NCBI RefSeq assembly: GCF_003224335.1
Contig: NZ_QKLF01000003.1
Span: 62,001-126,000 of the forward strand
Length of the DNA: 64,000 bases
Reading direction: 5' to 3'
From: Curtobacterium sp. MCJR17_055
Lineage (GTDB): Bacteria > Actinomycetota > Actinomycetes > Actinomycetales > Microbacteriaceae
In this document: positions 1-10,890 of the stretch, in pieces
Layout: each line of letters starts with the position of its first letter
Position numbering within the stretch: the first letter of the stretch is position 1
The notes under the pieces: generated by a model
The model's database searches: none
Told to the model about the DNA's origin: nothing
Seen by the model: only the letters and a program-made list of their open reading frames with translations
Translations under genes and position numbers: made by a program

Positions 1-2480
1 ACCGCGCCGAGCGGCGGCACCACGAGGTTCGCCGAGGCGGGCCGGCCGGCCCACGGGACGTCCTCGGCCTGCACGGCGCCGAGGTTGCCGACACCGGAGC
101 CGCCGTAGGCCGACGCGTCGGTGTTCAGCACCTCGTTCCACGTCCCCGCGGTCGGCAGACCGAAGCGGTGCTCGACGGGGACGCCCGAGAAGTTGACGAA
201 CACGGCGATGCGCTCGTCACCGGCCTTGCGGAGGAAACCGAGCGTGGAGTGCGGTGCGTCGCCGCCCTCGAGCCACTCGAAGCCGTCCTGCGTGGCGTCG
301 TGCGTCCAGAACGCCGGGTTCTCCTTGTAGACACGGTTCAGCTCGGCGACCAGGTCCTGGACACCGCGGTGTCCCGGGTCGTCGAGGAGCCACCAGTCGA
401 GACCGTTCGCCTCGCTCCACTCGCTGGGCTGCGCGAACTCCTGTCCCATGAACAGCAGCTGCTTGCCCGGGTGCGCCCACATGAACGCCAGGTAGGCACG
501 GACGTTCGCGAGCTTCTGCCACTCGTCGCCGGGCATCTTGCCGTAGAGCGAGCCCTTGCCGTGCACGACCTCGTCGTGGCTGATCGGCAGCGTGAACTGC
601 TCGCTGAACGCGTAGACGAACGAGAACGTGATCTCGTCGTGGTGGTAGGAGCGGTACGCCGGGTCGCGCTCGACGTACTGGAGCGTGTCGTGCATCCAGC
701 CCATGTTCCACTTCTGGCCGAACCCGAGCCCGCCCGCACTCGTCGGCTGCGTGACACCGGGCCACGAGGTCGACTCCTCGGCGATCATCACGATGCCGGG
801 GTAGCGCTTGTACGCGGTGGCGTTCGTCTCCTGCAGGAGTGTGATCGCCTCGAGGTTCTCGCGGCCGCCGTGGATGTTCGGCAGCCACTCGGTGCGGGAG
901 TAGTCGAGGTACAGCATCGAGGCCACGGCGTCGACGCGGAGGCCGTCGATGTGGAACTCCTCCAGCCAGTACAGCGCGTTCGCGACGAGGAAGTTCCGCA
1001 CCTGCGGCTGCCCGAAGTCGAACACGTAGGTGCCCCAGTCGAGCTGCTCGCCGCGACGGGGATCCGGGTGCTCGAACAGTGCGTAGCCGTCGAACTTCGC
1101 CAGCGCCCACTCGTCCTTCGGGAAGTGCCCGGGGACCCAGTCCATGATGACGCCGATGCCGGCCGAGTGCAGCCGGTCGATGAGGTAGCGGAGGTCGTCG
1201 GGGGAGCCGAAGCGCGCGGTCGGCGAGTAGTACCCGGTGACCTGGTAGCCCCACGAGCCGCCGAACGGGTGCTCGGCGAGGGGCAGGAACTCCACGTGGG
1301 TGAAGCCGGTGTACTGGACGTGCCCGATGAGGTCGTCCGCGACCTCGCGGTAGCTCAGGCCGGGGCGCCACGAGCCGAGGTGCACCTCGTAGATGCTCAT
1401 CGGCCGGTCGTGCGTCGTCGACGCGGCACGCTCGGCCATCCACCGGTCGTCGCCCTCGGACCAGGTGTGGTGGGCGCTCGTGATGACGGATGCGGTGAGC
1501 GGCGGGACCTCGGTGCGTCGGGCGAACGGGTCCGCCCGCTCCACCCAACCGCTGTCGGTGAGGATCTGGAACTTGTACCGCTGGCCCTCGAGGGCGCCGG
1601 GCCAGAACAGCTCCCAGACGCCGAGGTCGTTGAGACGGCGCATCGCGGTCGTGCGGCCCTCCCACCCCTCGAAGTCGCCGATCACACGGACGGCGGTGGC
1701 GCGGGGTGCCCAGACGGCGAAAGCGACGCCCTCGACGTCGTCGACGGTCTGCACGTGTGCGCCGAGGTGGTGCCAGAGCTGCTCGTCGCGGCCCTCGCCG
1801 AACAGGTGCAGGTCGAGCTCGCCGAGCGTCGGGGCGAACCGGTACGCGTCGTCGGTGGTCCAGGTGGCGTCGTCTTCGTAGTCCGCCTCGACGCGGTAGC
1901 GGCCGAGCTCGCCGGTGGTGGCACCGGCCCAGACGCCCTCGCCCTCGTGTCGGAGCTCGACGTCGTCGCCGTCCGGACGGACGATCCGGACCGCCGTGGC
2001 CAGGTGGCGGACGACGCGGACGCTCGTTCCGCCCTCGACCGGGTGCGGGCCGAGGACGTCGTGCGGCTGCGACCAACGGCCTTCGGCGACCTGCTGGCGG
2101 ATCCACTCGTCGACCGGTGCGGGGACCGGCTCGGTGGCCGTCGCGGACGCCGTCGTGGTCTGCGGCGGGACCTCCGTCCGGGAGGCGGGGGTCGCCTCCG
2201 GAGCGACAGGCGCGTCGCTGGTCAGCCCGCCGGCGAGCGTCGCCGACTCCGGGACGTCCCGGGAGGGCGACTCGGGCTGCGCGGCGGGCGCGCCGGGCAG
2301 GTCCTCGCCGGGTGCCGAGGTGTTCGGCTCGACGCGCTCGGTCCGGGGCTGCTCCGACCGACGGGGGAGCGCGGGCGGCGGCGGCGGGACCGGGGGCAGG
2401 CCGGGGCCGGTGCCGGGCGTGCCCGCCGCGGGGGCCGACGTGGACGGCTTCTGCTCGGGTGTGGTGTTCGGGTCGGTCAT
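1..2480 (-). CDS. glgB: 1,4-alpha-glucan branching enzyme, 3' end outside window
   Basis: GlgB cuts an alpha-1,4 glucan chain and re-attaches it as an alpha-1,6 branch; here it would branch the linear glucan made by GlgE. The reading frame is open to the window edge (826 codons seen), so the C-terminus is missing. Visible GH13 features include the nucleophile segment [18 protein letters not shown], the acid/base segment IAEEST and the [18 protein letters not shown] segment. The start ATG overlaps the glgE stop (ATGA), implying translational coupling. The first ~120 residues are a Pro/Thr/Ala-rich extension before the ordinary start of the family ([15 protein letters not shown]). Identity is confident; the role of the extension is unknown. 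Confidence 0.96.
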   Translation of the reverse strand, partial: MTDPNTTPEQKPSTSAPAAGTPGTGPGLPPVPPPPPALPRRSEQPRTERVEPNTSAPGEDLPGAPAAQPESPSRDVPESATLAGGLTSDAPVAPEATPASRTEVPPQTTTASATATEPVPAPVDEWIRQQVAEGRWSQPHDVLGPHPVEGGTSVRVVRHLATAVRIVRPDGDDVELRHEGEGVWAGATTGELGRYRVEADYEDDATWTTDDAYRFAPTLGELDLHLFGEGRDEQLWHHLGAHVQTVDDVEGVAFAVWAPRATAVRVIGDFEGWEGRTTAMRRLNDLGVWELFWPGALEGQRYKFQILTDSGWVERADPFARRTEVPPLTASVITSAHHTWSEGDDRWMAERAASTTHDRPMSIYEVHLGSWRPGLSYREVADDLIGHVQYTGFTHVEFLPLAEHPFGGSWGYQVTGYYSPTARFGSPDDLRYLIDRLHSAGIGVIMDWVPGHFPKDEWALAKFDGYALFEHPDPRRGEQLDWGTYVFDFGQPQVRNFLVANALYWLEEFHIDGLRVDAVASMLYLDYSRTEWLPNIHGGRENLEAITLLQETNATAYKRYPGIVMIAEESTSWPGVTQPTSAGGLGFGQKWNMGWMHDTLQYVERDPAYRSYHHDEITFSFVYAFSEQFTLPISHDEVVHGKGSLYGKMPGDEWQKLANVRAYLAFMWAHPGKQLLFMGQEFAQPSEWSEANGLDWWLLDDPGHRGVQDLVAELNRVYKENPAFWTHDATQDGFEWLEGGDAPHSTLGFLRKAGDERIAVFVNFSGVPVEHRFGLPTAGTWNEVLNTDASAYGGSGVGNLGAVQAEDVPWAGRPASANLVVPPLGA

Positions 2481-4477
2481 CGGTGCGGTCCTTCCACGAC
2501 GAGCAGGTGCACGGGCTCCTGGAAGGCATCCAGGCGCACGTAGTTGGCGGAGCCCCAGGTCCAGCGGGCACCGGTGACGACGTCGCGGACGTCGAACAGG
2601 GTGCCGGGCTCGAGCCCGAGGGCGGTGAGGTCGAGGTGCACGGTGGTCTCCCGCGAGGAGTGCGGGTCGACGTTCGCCACGACGATGACGGTGTCGTCAC
2701 GGCCCGATCGGTTGTACTGCCCGGGCAGGTGCTTCGAGTACACGACGATCGCGTCGTCCTCGGCGGAGTGGATCGTCGTGTTCCGGAGCTGGCGGAGCGC
2801 GGGGTGCGCCGACCGGAGGCGGTTGAGCATCGTCACGTACGGGGCCAGGCTCGCGCCCTCGGCCTCGGCGAGCGCGAAGTCACGCGGCTTGTACTCGTAC
2901 TTCTCGTTGTCGATGTTCTCCTCGGAACCCGGCCGGGCGACGTCCTCGAAGAGCTCGTACCCGGAGTACATGCCCCAGGTCGGGGCGCCGGTGGCGGCGA
3001 GGGCGGCACGCACCTTGTACCCGGCGCGACCGCCGTACTGCAGGAACTCGGTGAGGATGTCCGGCGTGTTCACGAAGAGGTTCGGGCGCAGGTAGGCGCT
3101 CGTCTCGTGGGACAGCTCGTCGAAGTAGGTCTCGATCTCCTCCTTCGTGTTCCGCCACGTGAAGTACGAGTACGACTGCTGGAACCCGGTCTCGGCGAGC
3201 GCCCGCATCATCGCCGGGCGGGTGAACGCCTCGGCGAGGAAGACGATGTCGGGGTGCTCGTCGCGGACCTCGCGGATGACCCGCTCCCAGAACCAGAGCG
3301 GCTTGGTGTGCGGGTTGTCGACGCGGAAGATCCGGACACCGAACGCGATCCAGTGCCGCAGGACCCGCAGGACCTCGGCGACCAGGCCCTCGGGGTCGGT
3401 GTCGAACTGGATGGGGTAGATGTCCTGGTAGCGCTTCGGCGGGTTTTCGGCCGTGGCGATCGACCCGTCGGCGCGGACCGTGAACCACTCCGGGTGCTCG
3501 GTGACCCAGGGGTGGTCGGGGGAGCACTGCAGGGCGAAGTCGAGCGCGACCTCCATCCCGGTGTTCTTCGCCGTCTCGACGAAGTCCCGGAAGTCGTCCT
3601 CGGTGCCGAGGTCGGGGTGGATGGCGTCGTGGCCGCCCTCGGGGCCACCGATGGCCCAGGGGCTGCCGGGGTCGTCGGGGCCGGCGGTCAGGGTGTTGTT
3701 CGGTCCCTTGCGGGCCGTCGTGCCGATCGGGTGGATCGGCGGCAGGTAGACGACGTCGAAGCCCATCCGGGCGACGGCGGGCAGACGACGTGCCGCGGTA
3801 CGGAAGTCGCCGCTCTTCCACGAACCGTCCGGATTCCGCTTGGCGCCCTCGCTGCGGGGGAAGAACTCGTACCAGGCACCGACTCCGGCGCGCGTGCGCT
3901 CGACGTCGAGCAGCTGCGTCGCGGAACGCGTCCGGAGCGAGGTGAGCGGCGACTCGGCGAGCTCGGCGACGACACGGGGGTCGTCCACGGCGGCGAGGCG
4001 CTCGGCCGGGTCGAGGTCCTCGTCCTGCAGGCGGGCCGCTGCGCGGGCAGCCGTGGTCGAGTCGGTCTCGGCGGCGAGTCGCTCGAGGAGCGCGGCGCCG
4101 TCGAGCAGGGTCGCGTCGGTGTCGACGCCGGCGGCGATCTTCAGCCGTGCGCCGTGCACCCAGCTCGCCCAGTCGTCGGCGTAGGACTCGATGTGCCACT
4201 CCCAGACGCCGACGCCCTCGACCTGCACGGTCGTTTCGTACCGGTCGGTCCCGGGTGCGACGAGGGTCAGCGGGACGGTGCGTGTCGCGCCGTCGGGCCG
4301 GACGAGGACGAGGTCGGCGCCGATGACACCGTGTCCCTCTCGGAAGACGGTCGCGCCGAACGTGATCACCTCCCCGTCGAAGCCCTTGCCCGGGAAGCCG
4401 TTCGGCGTCGTCGGGGCGAGTTCGGTGATCGGGATGCGCCCGATCTTCGGACGCCGGGGTCGGTCTACGGAGGCCAC
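2477..4477 (-). CDS. glgE: alpha-1,4-glucan:maltose-1-phosphate maltosyltransferase
   Basis: GlgE transfers maltosyl units from maltose-1-phosphate to the growing end of an alpha-1,4-glucan, the extending step of the GlgE route from trehalose. The 666-residue protein has the family length. It has an N-terminal beta-domain ([13 protein letters not shown]), then a GH13 barrel with [11 protein letters not shown], the nucleophile segment [18 protein letters not shown] and the acid/base segment FLAEAFTRP. The start is GTG; a TAGCGT hexamer ends 7 bases upstream and there is no ribosome binding site, so the mRNA is probably leaderless. TreS and maltokinase are not in the window; they could lie beyond glgB. 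Confidence 0.96.
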   Translation of the reverse strand: MASVDRPRRPKIGRIPITELAPTTPNGFPGKGFDGEVITFGATVFREGHGVIGADLVLVRPDGATRTVPLTLVAPGTDRYETTVQVEGVGVWEWHIESYADDWASWVHGARLKIAAGVDTDATLLDGAALLERLAAETDSTTAARAAARLQDEDLDPAERLAAVDDPRVVAELAESPLTSLRTRSATQLLDVERTRAGVGAWYEFFPRSEGAKRNPDGSWKSGDFRTAARRLPAVARMGFDVVYLPPIHPIGTTARKGPNNTLTAGPDDPGSPWAIGGPEGGHDAIHPDLGTEDDFRDFVETAKNTGMEVALDFALQCSPDHPWVTEHPEWFTVRADGSIATAENPPKRYQDIYPIQFDTDPEGLVAEVLRVLRHWIAFGVRIFRVDNPHTKPLWFWERVIREVRDEHPDIVFLAEAFTRPAMMRALAETGFQQSYSYFTWRNTKEEIETYFDELSHETSAYLRPNLFVNTPDILTEFLQYGGRAGYKVRAALAATGAPTWGMYSGYELFEDVARPGSEENIDNEKYEYKPRDFALAEAEGASLAPYVTMLNRLRSAHPALRQLRNTTIHSAEDDAIVVYSKHLPGQYNRSGRDDTVIVVANVDPHSSRETTVHLDLTALGLEPGTLFDVRDVVTGARWTWGSANYVRLDAFQEPVHLLVVEGPHR

Positions 4478-4484
4478 GGAGCAG

Positions 4485-4490
4485 ACGCTA
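4485..4490 (-). promoter_or_regulatory. -10 element of glgE
   Basis: TAGCGT on the minus strand ends 7 bases before the GTG start, the geometry of a leaderless promoter. Confidence 0.55.
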
Positions 4491-4561
4491 CCCGGCCGGG
4501 CCGTCCGTGTTCCCCGTTTGGTGTGTCGGGCCCGGCGGACCGGCTGCGGCGCGACGGATCG

Positions 4562-6634
4562 TCAGACGACCTCGAAGACGTGGATGCCCGGTCCGTAGGC
4601 TGTGAACACGGTGCCGGCGGGGCGGTGCCGCTCGTGGTCCCGGTGCTTCTCACTCGACCACGCCAGCCGGTACGCGAAGACGTCCTCGCGGGACGGCAGC
4701 GTGAGGTCGCGGGTGCGGCCGCTGCCGTGCACGACGACGAGGACGCGGTCGTACGGCTCGTGCTCCGGGGTGGACTCGACGAAGTACTGCAGCGCGCGGT
4801 GGATCGGCTGGTCCCAGCCCTCGGCGGTCATCGGCAGACCGTCCGGGCCGTACCAGGTCATCCGGGACGCCGACGGCGTGGTCTGCCCGGGGACGCCGAA
4901 GCGTGACGGACGGAGCGCCGGGTGTGCGGCGCGGAGGCGGGTGAGGGCCGCGACCGTCTCGGTCATCGACTCGGCGTCCTCGTCGTCGGACCAGTCCACC
5001 GGGGTCAGGTCCTCGGAGACGACGTACGCGTTGTTGTTGCCGTGCTGGGTGCGGCTGCGTTCGTCGCCCGCGGTGATCATCGGGACGCCCGCGGACAGCA
5101 GCACGGTCGCCATGAGGTTCCGCATCGACCGACCACGGGCAGCGCGGACGCCGCGGTCCGCCGTCGGGCCCTCGACGCCGTGGTTGAACGAGCGGTTGTC
5201 GTTCGAGCCGTCGCGGCCGTCCTCGCCGTTCGCCGCGTTGTGCTTGGCGTCGTACGACACCAGGTCGTGCAGGGTGAACCCGTCATGGGCGGTGACGAAG
5301 TTGACGCCGGAGAGCGGCCCGCGGCTCCCGAACAGGTGCTGCGACCCGGTCAGTGCGCCGGCGAGGCCGCCGATCCCGGTGTCGGGTGATCCGTGCCGGC
5401 GTTCGTCGGCGACGTCCCCGAGCCAGAACTTCCGGACGGTGTCCCGGAAGCCGTCGTTCCACTCGAGGGTCCCGGCACCGAAGGACCCGGTGCGCCAACC
5501 GTCCGGGCCGACGTCCCACGGCTCGGCGATGACGAGGGTGTCCTGCAGGTCAGGGTGGCTGCGGATGCGGTCGAGCAGCGGGTGCTCGGGGTCGAACCGG
5601 TGGTCGGCGTCCCGGGCGAGCGCGGCCATCAGGTCGAAGCGGAACCCGTCGACCTGCACCTCGCGCGCCCAGTAGCGCAGGCTGTCGAGGACCAGGTCGG
5701 CGGTCGCCTCCACCGAGGTGTCGAGCGTGTTGCCGCAGCCCGTCGTGTCGTAGTAGGTGTCCGTGTCGGACCACCGGTAGCGGTTCGCGCCGTCGATGCC
5801 GCGCAGCGACGTGGTCGGGCCGCCGAGGCCCTCCTCCGCCGTGTGGTTGTAAACGACGTCGAGCACGACCTGGATGCCGGCCTCGTGGAGCAGTCGCACC
5901 ATGCCCTTGAACTCGCGGAGCACCGCGTCCGCACCCGCTGCCCGTGCGGCGGCGGAGGCGTGCCCGGCGTGCGGGGCGAAGAACCCGAGCGTGTTGTAGC
6001 CCCATGCGTTCTCGCGCCCGGCCTCGCGGAGCCAGCGTTCCGTGTCGAACGCCTGCACGGGGAGGAGTTCGAGCGTCGTCACGCCGATCCGCTGGAGGTG
6101 CGCGATGGTGCTCTCGTGCGCGACGCCCGCGTACGTGCCGCGGAGGTCCTCCGGCACGGCGGGGTTCGCCGCGGTCAGGGTGCGGACGTTCGCCTCGTAC
6201 ACGACCACGCGGTCGCGGGGCACCTCGGGCTTGCCGACACCGCCCCAGTCGAACGCACCGTCCACGACGACGCTCGTCCACCGGGGGTGGCCGTCCGTGT
6301 CGGCGCCGTCCACCGGGTCGTGCCCGGTGGGGACGATGCCCCGCGCGTACGGGTCGAGGAGCGGCAGCGCCGGGTCGAACCCGTGCCGCGGCCCCGTCGG
6401 CCCGTCGACGAGGAGGTGGTAGGTGTCACCCGCTCGGACGCCGGGGGTGACCGCGGTCCACAGGTCGGAGTCGCCCTGCCGGGTGAGGTCGAAGCGTCCG
6501 CGGCCGTCGACGACCACCGCCGCGGCCGTCGCCGTCGCCGACCGGAGCGCGAAGCGCGGGTCGCCGTCGTCGAGCCGGAAGCCCGGGATGGTGTCGATCG
6601 CCGTCTGGTACACGACCCCAGGGTACGAGGACAC
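4562..6634 (-). CDS. glgX: glycogen debranching enzyme GlgX/TreX type
   Basis: A 690-residue isoamylase-family (GH13) enzyme that hydrolyses alpha-1,6 branches of glycogen-like glucan. It has an N-terminal CBM48-like domain (YHLLVDGPTGPRHGFDPALPLLDPYA), then barrel motifs: DVVYNHTAEEG, the nucleophile segment GFRFDLMAAL, the acid/base segment VIAEPWDVG, and VTAHDGFTLHDLVSYDAKHN. The length is normal for GlgX. The start is GTG; a CAGGAT hexamer lies 6 bases upstream. It is divergent from the cysteine desulfurase. Co-location with glgE and glgB supports glucan turnover. An in-frame GTG 8 codons later is an alternative start. Confidence 0.95.
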   Translation of the reverse strand: MSSYPGVVYQTAIDTIPGFRLDDGDPRFALRSATATAAAVVVDGRGRFDLTRQGDSDLWTAVTPGVRAGDTYHLLVDGPTGPRHGFDPALPLLDPYARGIVPTGHDPVDGADTDGHPRWTSVVVDGAFDWGGVGKPEVPRDRVVVYEANVRTLTAANPAVPEDLRGTYAGVAHESTIAHLQRIGVTTLELLPVQAFDTERWLREAGRENAWGYNTLGFFAPHAGHASAAARAAGADAVLREFKGMVRLLHEAGIQVVLDVVYNHTAEEGLGGPTTSLRGIDGANRYRWSDTDTYYDTTGCGNTLDTSVEATADLVLDSLRYWAREVQVDGFRFDLMAALARDADHRFDPEHPLLDRIRSHPDLQDTLVIAEPWDVGPDGWRTGSFGAGTLEWNDGFRDTVRKFWLGDVADERRHGSPDTGIGGLAGALTGSQHLFGSRGPLSGVNFVTAHDGFTLHDLVSYDAKHNAANGEDGRDGSNDNRSFNHGVEGPTADRGVRAARGRSMRNLMATVLLSAGVPMITAGDERSRTQHGNNNAYVVSEDLTPVDWSDDEDAESMTETVAALTRLRAAHPALRPSRFGVPGQTTPSASRMTWYGPDGLPMTAEGWDQPIHRALQYFVESTPEHEPYDRVLVVVHGSGRTRDLTLPSREDVFAYRLAWSSEKHRDHERHRPAGTVFTAYGPGIHVFEVV

Positions 6635-6639
6635 CCGGG

Positions 6640-6646
6640 TATCCTG
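6640..6646. promoter_or_regulatory. overlapping divergent -10 elements (glgX / cysteine desulfurase)
   Basis: The plus strand reads TATCCT at 6640-6645 and the minus strand reads CAGGAT over 6641-6646. Transcripts would start just inside glgX on the minus strand and about 20 bases before the desulfurase on the plus strand, which has its own ribosome binding site (AGAAAGGGG). Confidence 0.45.
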
Positions 6647-6671
6647 AAAACGCTCCAGAAAGGGGTACCCC

Positions 6672-7835
6672 GTGCCCGTCTACCTCGACCACGCCGCCAC
6701 GACGCCGATCCTGCCCGAGGCGCTCGCCGCGTTCACCGATGCGTTGCGCACCGTGGGGAACCCGTCGTCCATCCACAGCGCCGGCCAGCACGCCCGCATG
6801 CTGCTCGAGGACGGACGAGCGAGGGTCGCCGCGTCGCTCGGCGCCGACCCGGTGGAGGTCGTCTTCACCTCCGGCGGCACCGAGAGCATCAACCTCGCCG
6901 TGAAGGGCCTGTTCTGGGCGCGCCAGCGGGACCGACGGCGACCCCGCATCGTGGTCCCGGCCGGCGAGCACCACGCCACGGTGGACACCGTCGACTGGCT
7001 GGAGCGCCACGAGGGCGCCGTCGTCGACGTCGTCCCGCTGGACGCGCAGGGTCGGGTCGACCTGGCCGCACTGGAGGCCCGACTCGCCGCCGCGGACGAC
7101 GTCGCCCTGGTGACGTTCCTGTGGGCGAACAACGAGGTCGGCACCATCCAGCCGGTCGAGCGCATCGTCGCGCTCGCGCACGACGCCGGCGTGCCGGTGC
7201 ACAGCGACGCGGTCGCCGCCTACGGCCAGGTCCCGGTGGACTTCGCCGCGTCCGGGCTCGACGCGCTGAGCGTGTCGGCCCACAAGATCGGCGGACCGGT
7301 CGGCGTCGGGGCCCTCGTGCTCGGGCGTCGCGCCGTCGTCGAGCCGCTCATCCACGGCGGGGGCCAGCAGCGGCAGGTGCGGAGCGGGACGCAGGACGCG
7401 CCGGCGGCCGCCGCCTTCGGGGTGGCCGCCGCCACGCCGCACGCCGACGTCCGGCACCTCCGTGACCGGCTCGTCGCCGGGGTCCGCAGCGCGGTCCCCA
7501 CCGCGGTGCTCATGGGGGACCCGGACGACCGGCTCCCGGGCAACGCGCACTTCACCTTCCCCGGCTGCGAGGGGGACTCGCTGCTCTTCCTGCTCGACGC
7601 CGCCGGCGTGGCCGTCTCCACCGGGTCCGCGTGTCAGGCCGGGGTCCCGGAGGCCTCGCACGTGCTGCTCGCGATGGGGCTCAGCGAGGACGACGCGCGC
7701 GGTGCGCTCCGCATCACGCTCGGACACACCTCGACGGACGACGACGTCGACGCGTTCCTGGCGGCGCTGCCCGCCGCGGTGGCGCGCGCGGGTGCCGCCG
7801 GCATGGCGTCCCGGGAACCGTCGCTCGGACGCTGA
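6672..7835 (+). CDS. cysteine desulfurase (IscS/NifS family)
   Basis: A PLP enzyme that takes sulfur from cysteine as a persulfide for tRNA thiolation or Fe-S assembly. The 387 residues begin VYLDHAATTP. They include the cofactor lysine at about residue 205 (SAHKIGG) and the active-site cysteine at about residue 321 (STGSACQAG). The start is GTG behind a clear AGAAAGGGG ribosome binding site. In many actinobacteria the desulfurase is next to mnmA; here prfB follows, so the specific sulfur acceptor cannot be read from context. Confidence 0.93.
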   Translation: MPVYLDHAATTPILPEALAAFTDALRTVGNPSSIHSAGQHARMLLEDGRARVAASLGADPVEVVFTSGGTESINLAVKGLFWARQRDRRRPRIVVPAGEHHATVDTVDWLERHEGAVVDVVPLDAQGRVDLAALEARLAAADDVALVTFLWANNEVGTIQPVERIVALAHDAGVPVHSDAVAAYGQVPVDFAASGLDALSVSAHKIGGPVGVGALVLGRRAVVEPLIHGGGQQRQVRSGTQDAPAAAAFGVAAATPHADVRHLRDRLVAGVRSAVPTAVLMGDPDDRLPGNAHFTFPGCEGDSLLFLLDAAGVAVSTGSACQAGVPEASHVLLAMGLSEDDARGALRITLGHTSTDDDVDAFLAALPAAVARAGAAGMASREPSLGR

Positions 7836-7902
7836 CCGGCCCACCCGGTTCCGCGGGCGACGGGACGGAGCCGGCCCGGTCCTCCCGGCCGGGAAGCGCC
7901 GG

Positions 7903-7908
7903 TAGGAT
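7903..7908 (+). promoter_or_regulatory. -10 element of prfB
   Basis: TAGGAT ends 8 bases before the ATG with no ribosome binding site between, consistent with a leaderless transcript. Confidence 0.55.
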
Positions 7909-7916
7909 CGGGGACC

Positions 7917-9026
7917 ATGGTCGAACTGGACATCGCCGAACAGGTCAACGCCCTCCGCGTGACCTTCGGGAACATCCGCTCGGTGGTCGACGTGGACCGC
8001 CTCGAGCGTGAGATCGCGGAGCTCAGCGAGCAGGCCGGCGCGCCCGACCTGTGGGAGGACACCGACCACGCGCAGCAGGTGACGAGCGCGCTCGCGCACC
8101 GGCAGGCCGAGCTGAAGAAGCTCACGGCCACCGAGCAGCGCCTCGACGACCTCGAGGTCCTGGTCGAGATGGCGAACGAGGCGGAGGACCAGGAGTCCGC
8201 CGACGAGGCGCTCGCCGAACTCGCCGCGATCACCAAGACCATGGGCGAGCTCGAGGTGCAGACCCTCCTGGACGGCGAGTACGACGACCGTCCCGCCGTC
8301 ATCACCATCCGTGCCGGCGCCGGCGGTGTCGACGCCGCGGACTTCGCCGAGATGCTCATGCGCATGTACCTGCGGTACGCCGAGCAGCACGACCAGAAGG
8401 TCACCGTGATGGACACCTCCTACGCGGAGGAAGCGGGCATCAAGTCCGCCACGTTCGAGGTCGACGGTCCGCACGCGTTCGGCACGCTGTCGGTCGAGGC
8501 CGGCACGCACCGCCTCGTCCGGATGTCGCCGTTCGGTGCCGCCGGCAAGCGCCAGACGTCCTTCGCCGCGGTGGAGGTCATCCCGCTCATGCCGGAGACC
8601 GCCGTCATCGACATCCCGGAGAACGACATCCGCGTCGACGTGTTCCGGTCCTCCGGCCCCGGCGGGCAGTCCGTCAACACGACCGACTCGGCCGTGCGCC
8701 TGACCCACATCCCGACCGGCACCGTCGTCTCGATGCAGAACGAGAAGTCGCAGATCCAGAACCGTGCCGCCGCCATGCGCGTGCTGCAGTCGCGCCTCCT
8801 GCTCCTGAAGAAGGAAGAGGAGAACGCGAAGAAGAAGGAACTCGCGGGCACGATCACGGCCAGCTGGGGCGACCAGATCCGCAACTACGTGCTGGCCCCG
8901 TACCAGATGGTCAAGGACCTGCGCACCGACTACGAGGTCAACAACCCCTCGGCGGTGTTCGACGGCGACCTCGACGGCTTCATCAACGCCGGGATCCGCT
9001 GGCGCAAGCGCCCGGACGAGGACTGA
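7917..9026 (+). CDS. prfB: peptide chain release factor 2
   Basis: RF2 reads UAA and UGA stop codons and triggers peptide release. In the 369 residues the stop-recognition tripeptide SPF is at 204-206 and the hydrolysis motif GGQ at 249-251, nearly the same numbering as E. coli RF2. The frame is continuous from ATG, so the programmed +1 frameshift known from many bacteria is absent. ftsE follows about 76 bases downstream, a common actinobacterial order. Confidence 0.98.
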   Translation: MVELDIAEQVNALRVTFGNIRSVVDVDRLEREIAELSEQAGAPDLWEDTDHAQQVTSALAHRQAELKKLTATEQRLDDLEVLVEMANEAEDQESADEALAELAAITKTMGELEVQTLLDGEYDDRPAVITIRAGAGGVDAADFAEMLMRMYLRYAEQHDQKVTVMDTSYAEEAGIKSATFEVDGPHAFGTLSVEAGTHRLVRMSPFGAAGKRQTSFAAVEVIPLMPETAVIDIPENDIRVDVFRSSGPGGQSVNTTDSAVRLTHIPTGTVVSMQNEKSQIQNRAAAMRVLQSRLLLLKKEEENAKKKELAGTITASWGDQIRNYVLAPYQMVKDLRTDYEVNNPSAVFDGDLDGFINAGIRWRKRPDED

Positions 9027-9087
9027 CCTGCACGAGTCCACGGGGTCGTGAGCCGCGCGCCTGGAGCAGGATCACCGGATCGCGACC

Positions 9088-9093
9088 TACCCT
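9088..9093 (+). promoter_or_regulatory. -10 element of ftsE
   Basis: TACCCT ends 9 bases before the ftsE ATG; no ribosome binding site is visible. Confidence 0.5.
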
Positions 9094-9102
9094 GATCCGG
9101 TC

Positions 9103-9858
9103 ATGATCAAATTCGACCAGGTCACCAAGGTGTACTCGGGCAACCCGAGTCCCGCTCTCGACAACGTCACCCTCGAGATCCTCAAGGGTGAGTTCGTCTT
9201 CCTCGTCGGTGCGTCCGGCTCCGGGAAGTCGAGCTTCCTCCGGCTCGTCCTCAAGGAGGAGAAGCCCTCCCGCGGGCAGATCCACGTCCTCGGACAGCGT
9301 CTCGGCGCGCTCTCGTCCCGCAAGGTCCCGTACTTCCGCCGCAACCTCGGCGTGGTGTTCCAGGACTTCCGGCTGCTCCCGAACAAGAACGTGTTCGACA
9401 ACGTCGCGTTCTCGCTGCAGGTGATCGGCAAGAGCAAGGGCTTCATCAGCGAGTCCGTCACGGACGTGCTCAAGCTCGTCGGGCTCTCCGGCAAGGCGAC
9501 CCGGATGCCGCACGAGCTCTCCGGCGGTGAGCAGCAGCGCGTCGCGATCGCCCGTGCCGTCGTCAACAAGCCCGCGGTCCTGCTGGCCGACGAACCGACC
9601 GGCAACCTCGACCCGACGACCTCGGCGGGCATCATGGCGCTCCTCGAACGCATCAACCAGGGAGGCACGACGATCCTGATGGCGACGCACGACGCGAGCA
9701 TCGTGAACCAGATGCAGCGGCGGGTCATCGAGCTCTCCGGCGGCACGGTCCTCCGTGACGAGCAGGCCGGCGGGTACCAGACCCAGGCCCTGCCGATCCA
9801 GCGCGGCGGTGTCTCGAACACGACCGGCATCCAGACGATCCCGGGGCTCATCCGATGA
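9103..9858 (+). CDS. ftsE: cell division ATP-binding protein FtsE
   Basis: The ATPase subunit of FtsEX, which controls peptidoglycan hydrolases at the division site. The 251 residues have Walker [10 protein letters not shown], signature LSGGEQQR and Walker [15 protein letters not shown]-terminal tail of about 30 residues after the ATPase core ([20 protein letters not shown]) is longer than in E. coli FtsE. The stop overlaps the ftsX start (ATGA), so the two are translated together. Confidence 0.97.
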   Translation: MIKFDQVTKVYSGNPSPALDNVTLEILKGEFVFLVGASGSGKSSFLRLVLKEEKPSRGQIHVLGQRLGALSSRKVPYFRRNLGVVFQDFRLLPNKNVFDNVAFSLQVIGKSKGFISESVTDVLKLVGLSGKATRMPHELSGGEQQRVAIARAVVNKPAVLLADEPTGNLDPTTSAGIMALLERINQGGTTILMATHDASIVNQMQRRVIELSGGTVLRDEQAGGYQTQALPIQRGGVSNTTGIQTIPGLIR

Positions 9859-10769
9859 GGCTCGGACTCGTCATGGCCGAGGTCGGTTCCGGTCTCCGAC
9901 GGAACGCCTCGATGGTGGTGTCGGTCGTCCTCGTGACCTTCATCTCGCTGACCTTCGTCGGCACCGCGATCCTGCTCCAGATGCAGATCAACCAGATGAA
10001 GGGCTACTGGTACGACCGGGCCCAGGTGGCGGTGTACCTGTGCACCGACACCGACACGACCGGCAACTGCACCGGCGCGAAGGCGACCGCCGACCAGCGG
10101 GACCAGATCAAGCAGCAGCTCGACTCGTCCACGCTCCAGCCGTACATCGAGAAGTCCTACTTCGAGGACCAGCAGGACGCGTACACGCGGTTCAAGCAGC
10201 AGTTCAAGGACTCCCCGGCCACGGAGTTCGTCAAGCCCGAGTACCTCAACGAGACCTTCTGGGTGAACCTGAAGAACCCGTCGCAGGCGGACGTGCTCGT
10301 GGAGAGCCTGTCGAAGGTCGCGGGCGTGCAGAGCGTCGTCGACCAACGCGGGTACCTGCAGCCGATCTTCAACCTGCTCAACGCCTCGTCCTACACGGCC
10401 ATCGGCATCGCGTCCCTGATGCTCGTCGCCGCGGTGCTGCTCATCGCGACGACGATCCGCTTGTCCGCGTTCTCGAGACGCCGCGAGCTCGGGATCATGC
10501 GGTTGGTGGGGGCGTCGAACCGGTTCATCCAGACGCCGTTCGTGCTCGAGGGCGTGATCGCCGCTGCGGTGGGAGCGGTCCTGGCCGGCGGCGCGATCCT
10601 GGCGGTGGTCTGGTTCTTCGTCCGGAACTACCTGACGAAACGCTTCTCGGGCACCGCGTTCATCGGCATGGACGACGCGGCGGTCGTGGTCCCGGCGGTG
10701 ATCGTCATCGGGGTCGTCCTGGCGGCGCTGTCGGCGTCGATCGCGATCCGCCGCTACCTCAAGGTCTGA
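9855..10769 (+). CDS. ftsX: cell division permease-like protein FtsX
   Basis: The membrane partner of FtsE that relays ATP-driven change to cell-wall hydrolases outside the cell. The 304 residues have one N-terminal membrane segment ([20 protein letters not shown]). A large extracellular loop of about 130 residues follows, and then three C-terminal membrane segments. Two cysteines early in the loop ([11 protein letters not shown]) could form a disulfide. The start codon overlaps ftsE by four bases. Confidence 0.97.
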   Translation: MRLGLVMAEVGSGLRRNASMVVSVVLVTFISLTFVGTAILLQMQINQMKGYWYDRAQVAVYLCTDTDTTGNCTGAKATADQRDQIKQQLDSSTLQPYIEKSYFEDQQDAYTRFKQQFKDSPATEFVKPEYLNETFWVNLKNPSQADVLVESLSKVAGVQSVVDQRGYLQPIFNLLNASSYTAIGIASLMLVAAVLLIATTIRLSAFSRRRELGIMRLVGASNRFIQTPFVLEGVIAAAVGAVLAGGAILAVVWFFVRNYLTKRFSGTAFIGMDDAAVVVPAVIVIGVVLAALSASIAIRRYLKV

Positions 10770-10791
10770 TCGGGCGACGCCCGCGGACCCC

Positions 10792-10830
10792 GGACGGGCC
10801 CGCGCACCGGGAAGGTGCGCGGGCCCGTCC
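10792..10830 (+). terminator. hairpin terminator after ftsX
   Basis: A perfect 17-bp stem (GGACGGGCCCGCGCACC with its complement) and a 5-base loop lie 22 bases after the ftsX stop. GTGTT follows and there is no real T-run. A -10-like TATGCT for smpB begins 8 bases further on (10839-10844). Confidence 0.75.
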
Positions 10831-10890
10831 GTGTTCGATATGCTGGGCGGCTCGCACGGGCGAGTGCACACCATCGAGAAGGAGCCGGGC

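Noticed and set aside
168-2543. Long plus-strand frame of about 790 codons opposite glgB
   Set aside because: Antisense shadow: the minus strand encodes a clear GH13 branching enzyme over the same bases, and the plus product matches nothing.
7917-8030. Programmed +1 frameshift in prfB
   Set aside because: The RF2 frame is continuous from its ATG and no in-frame TGA with a slippery codon is present.
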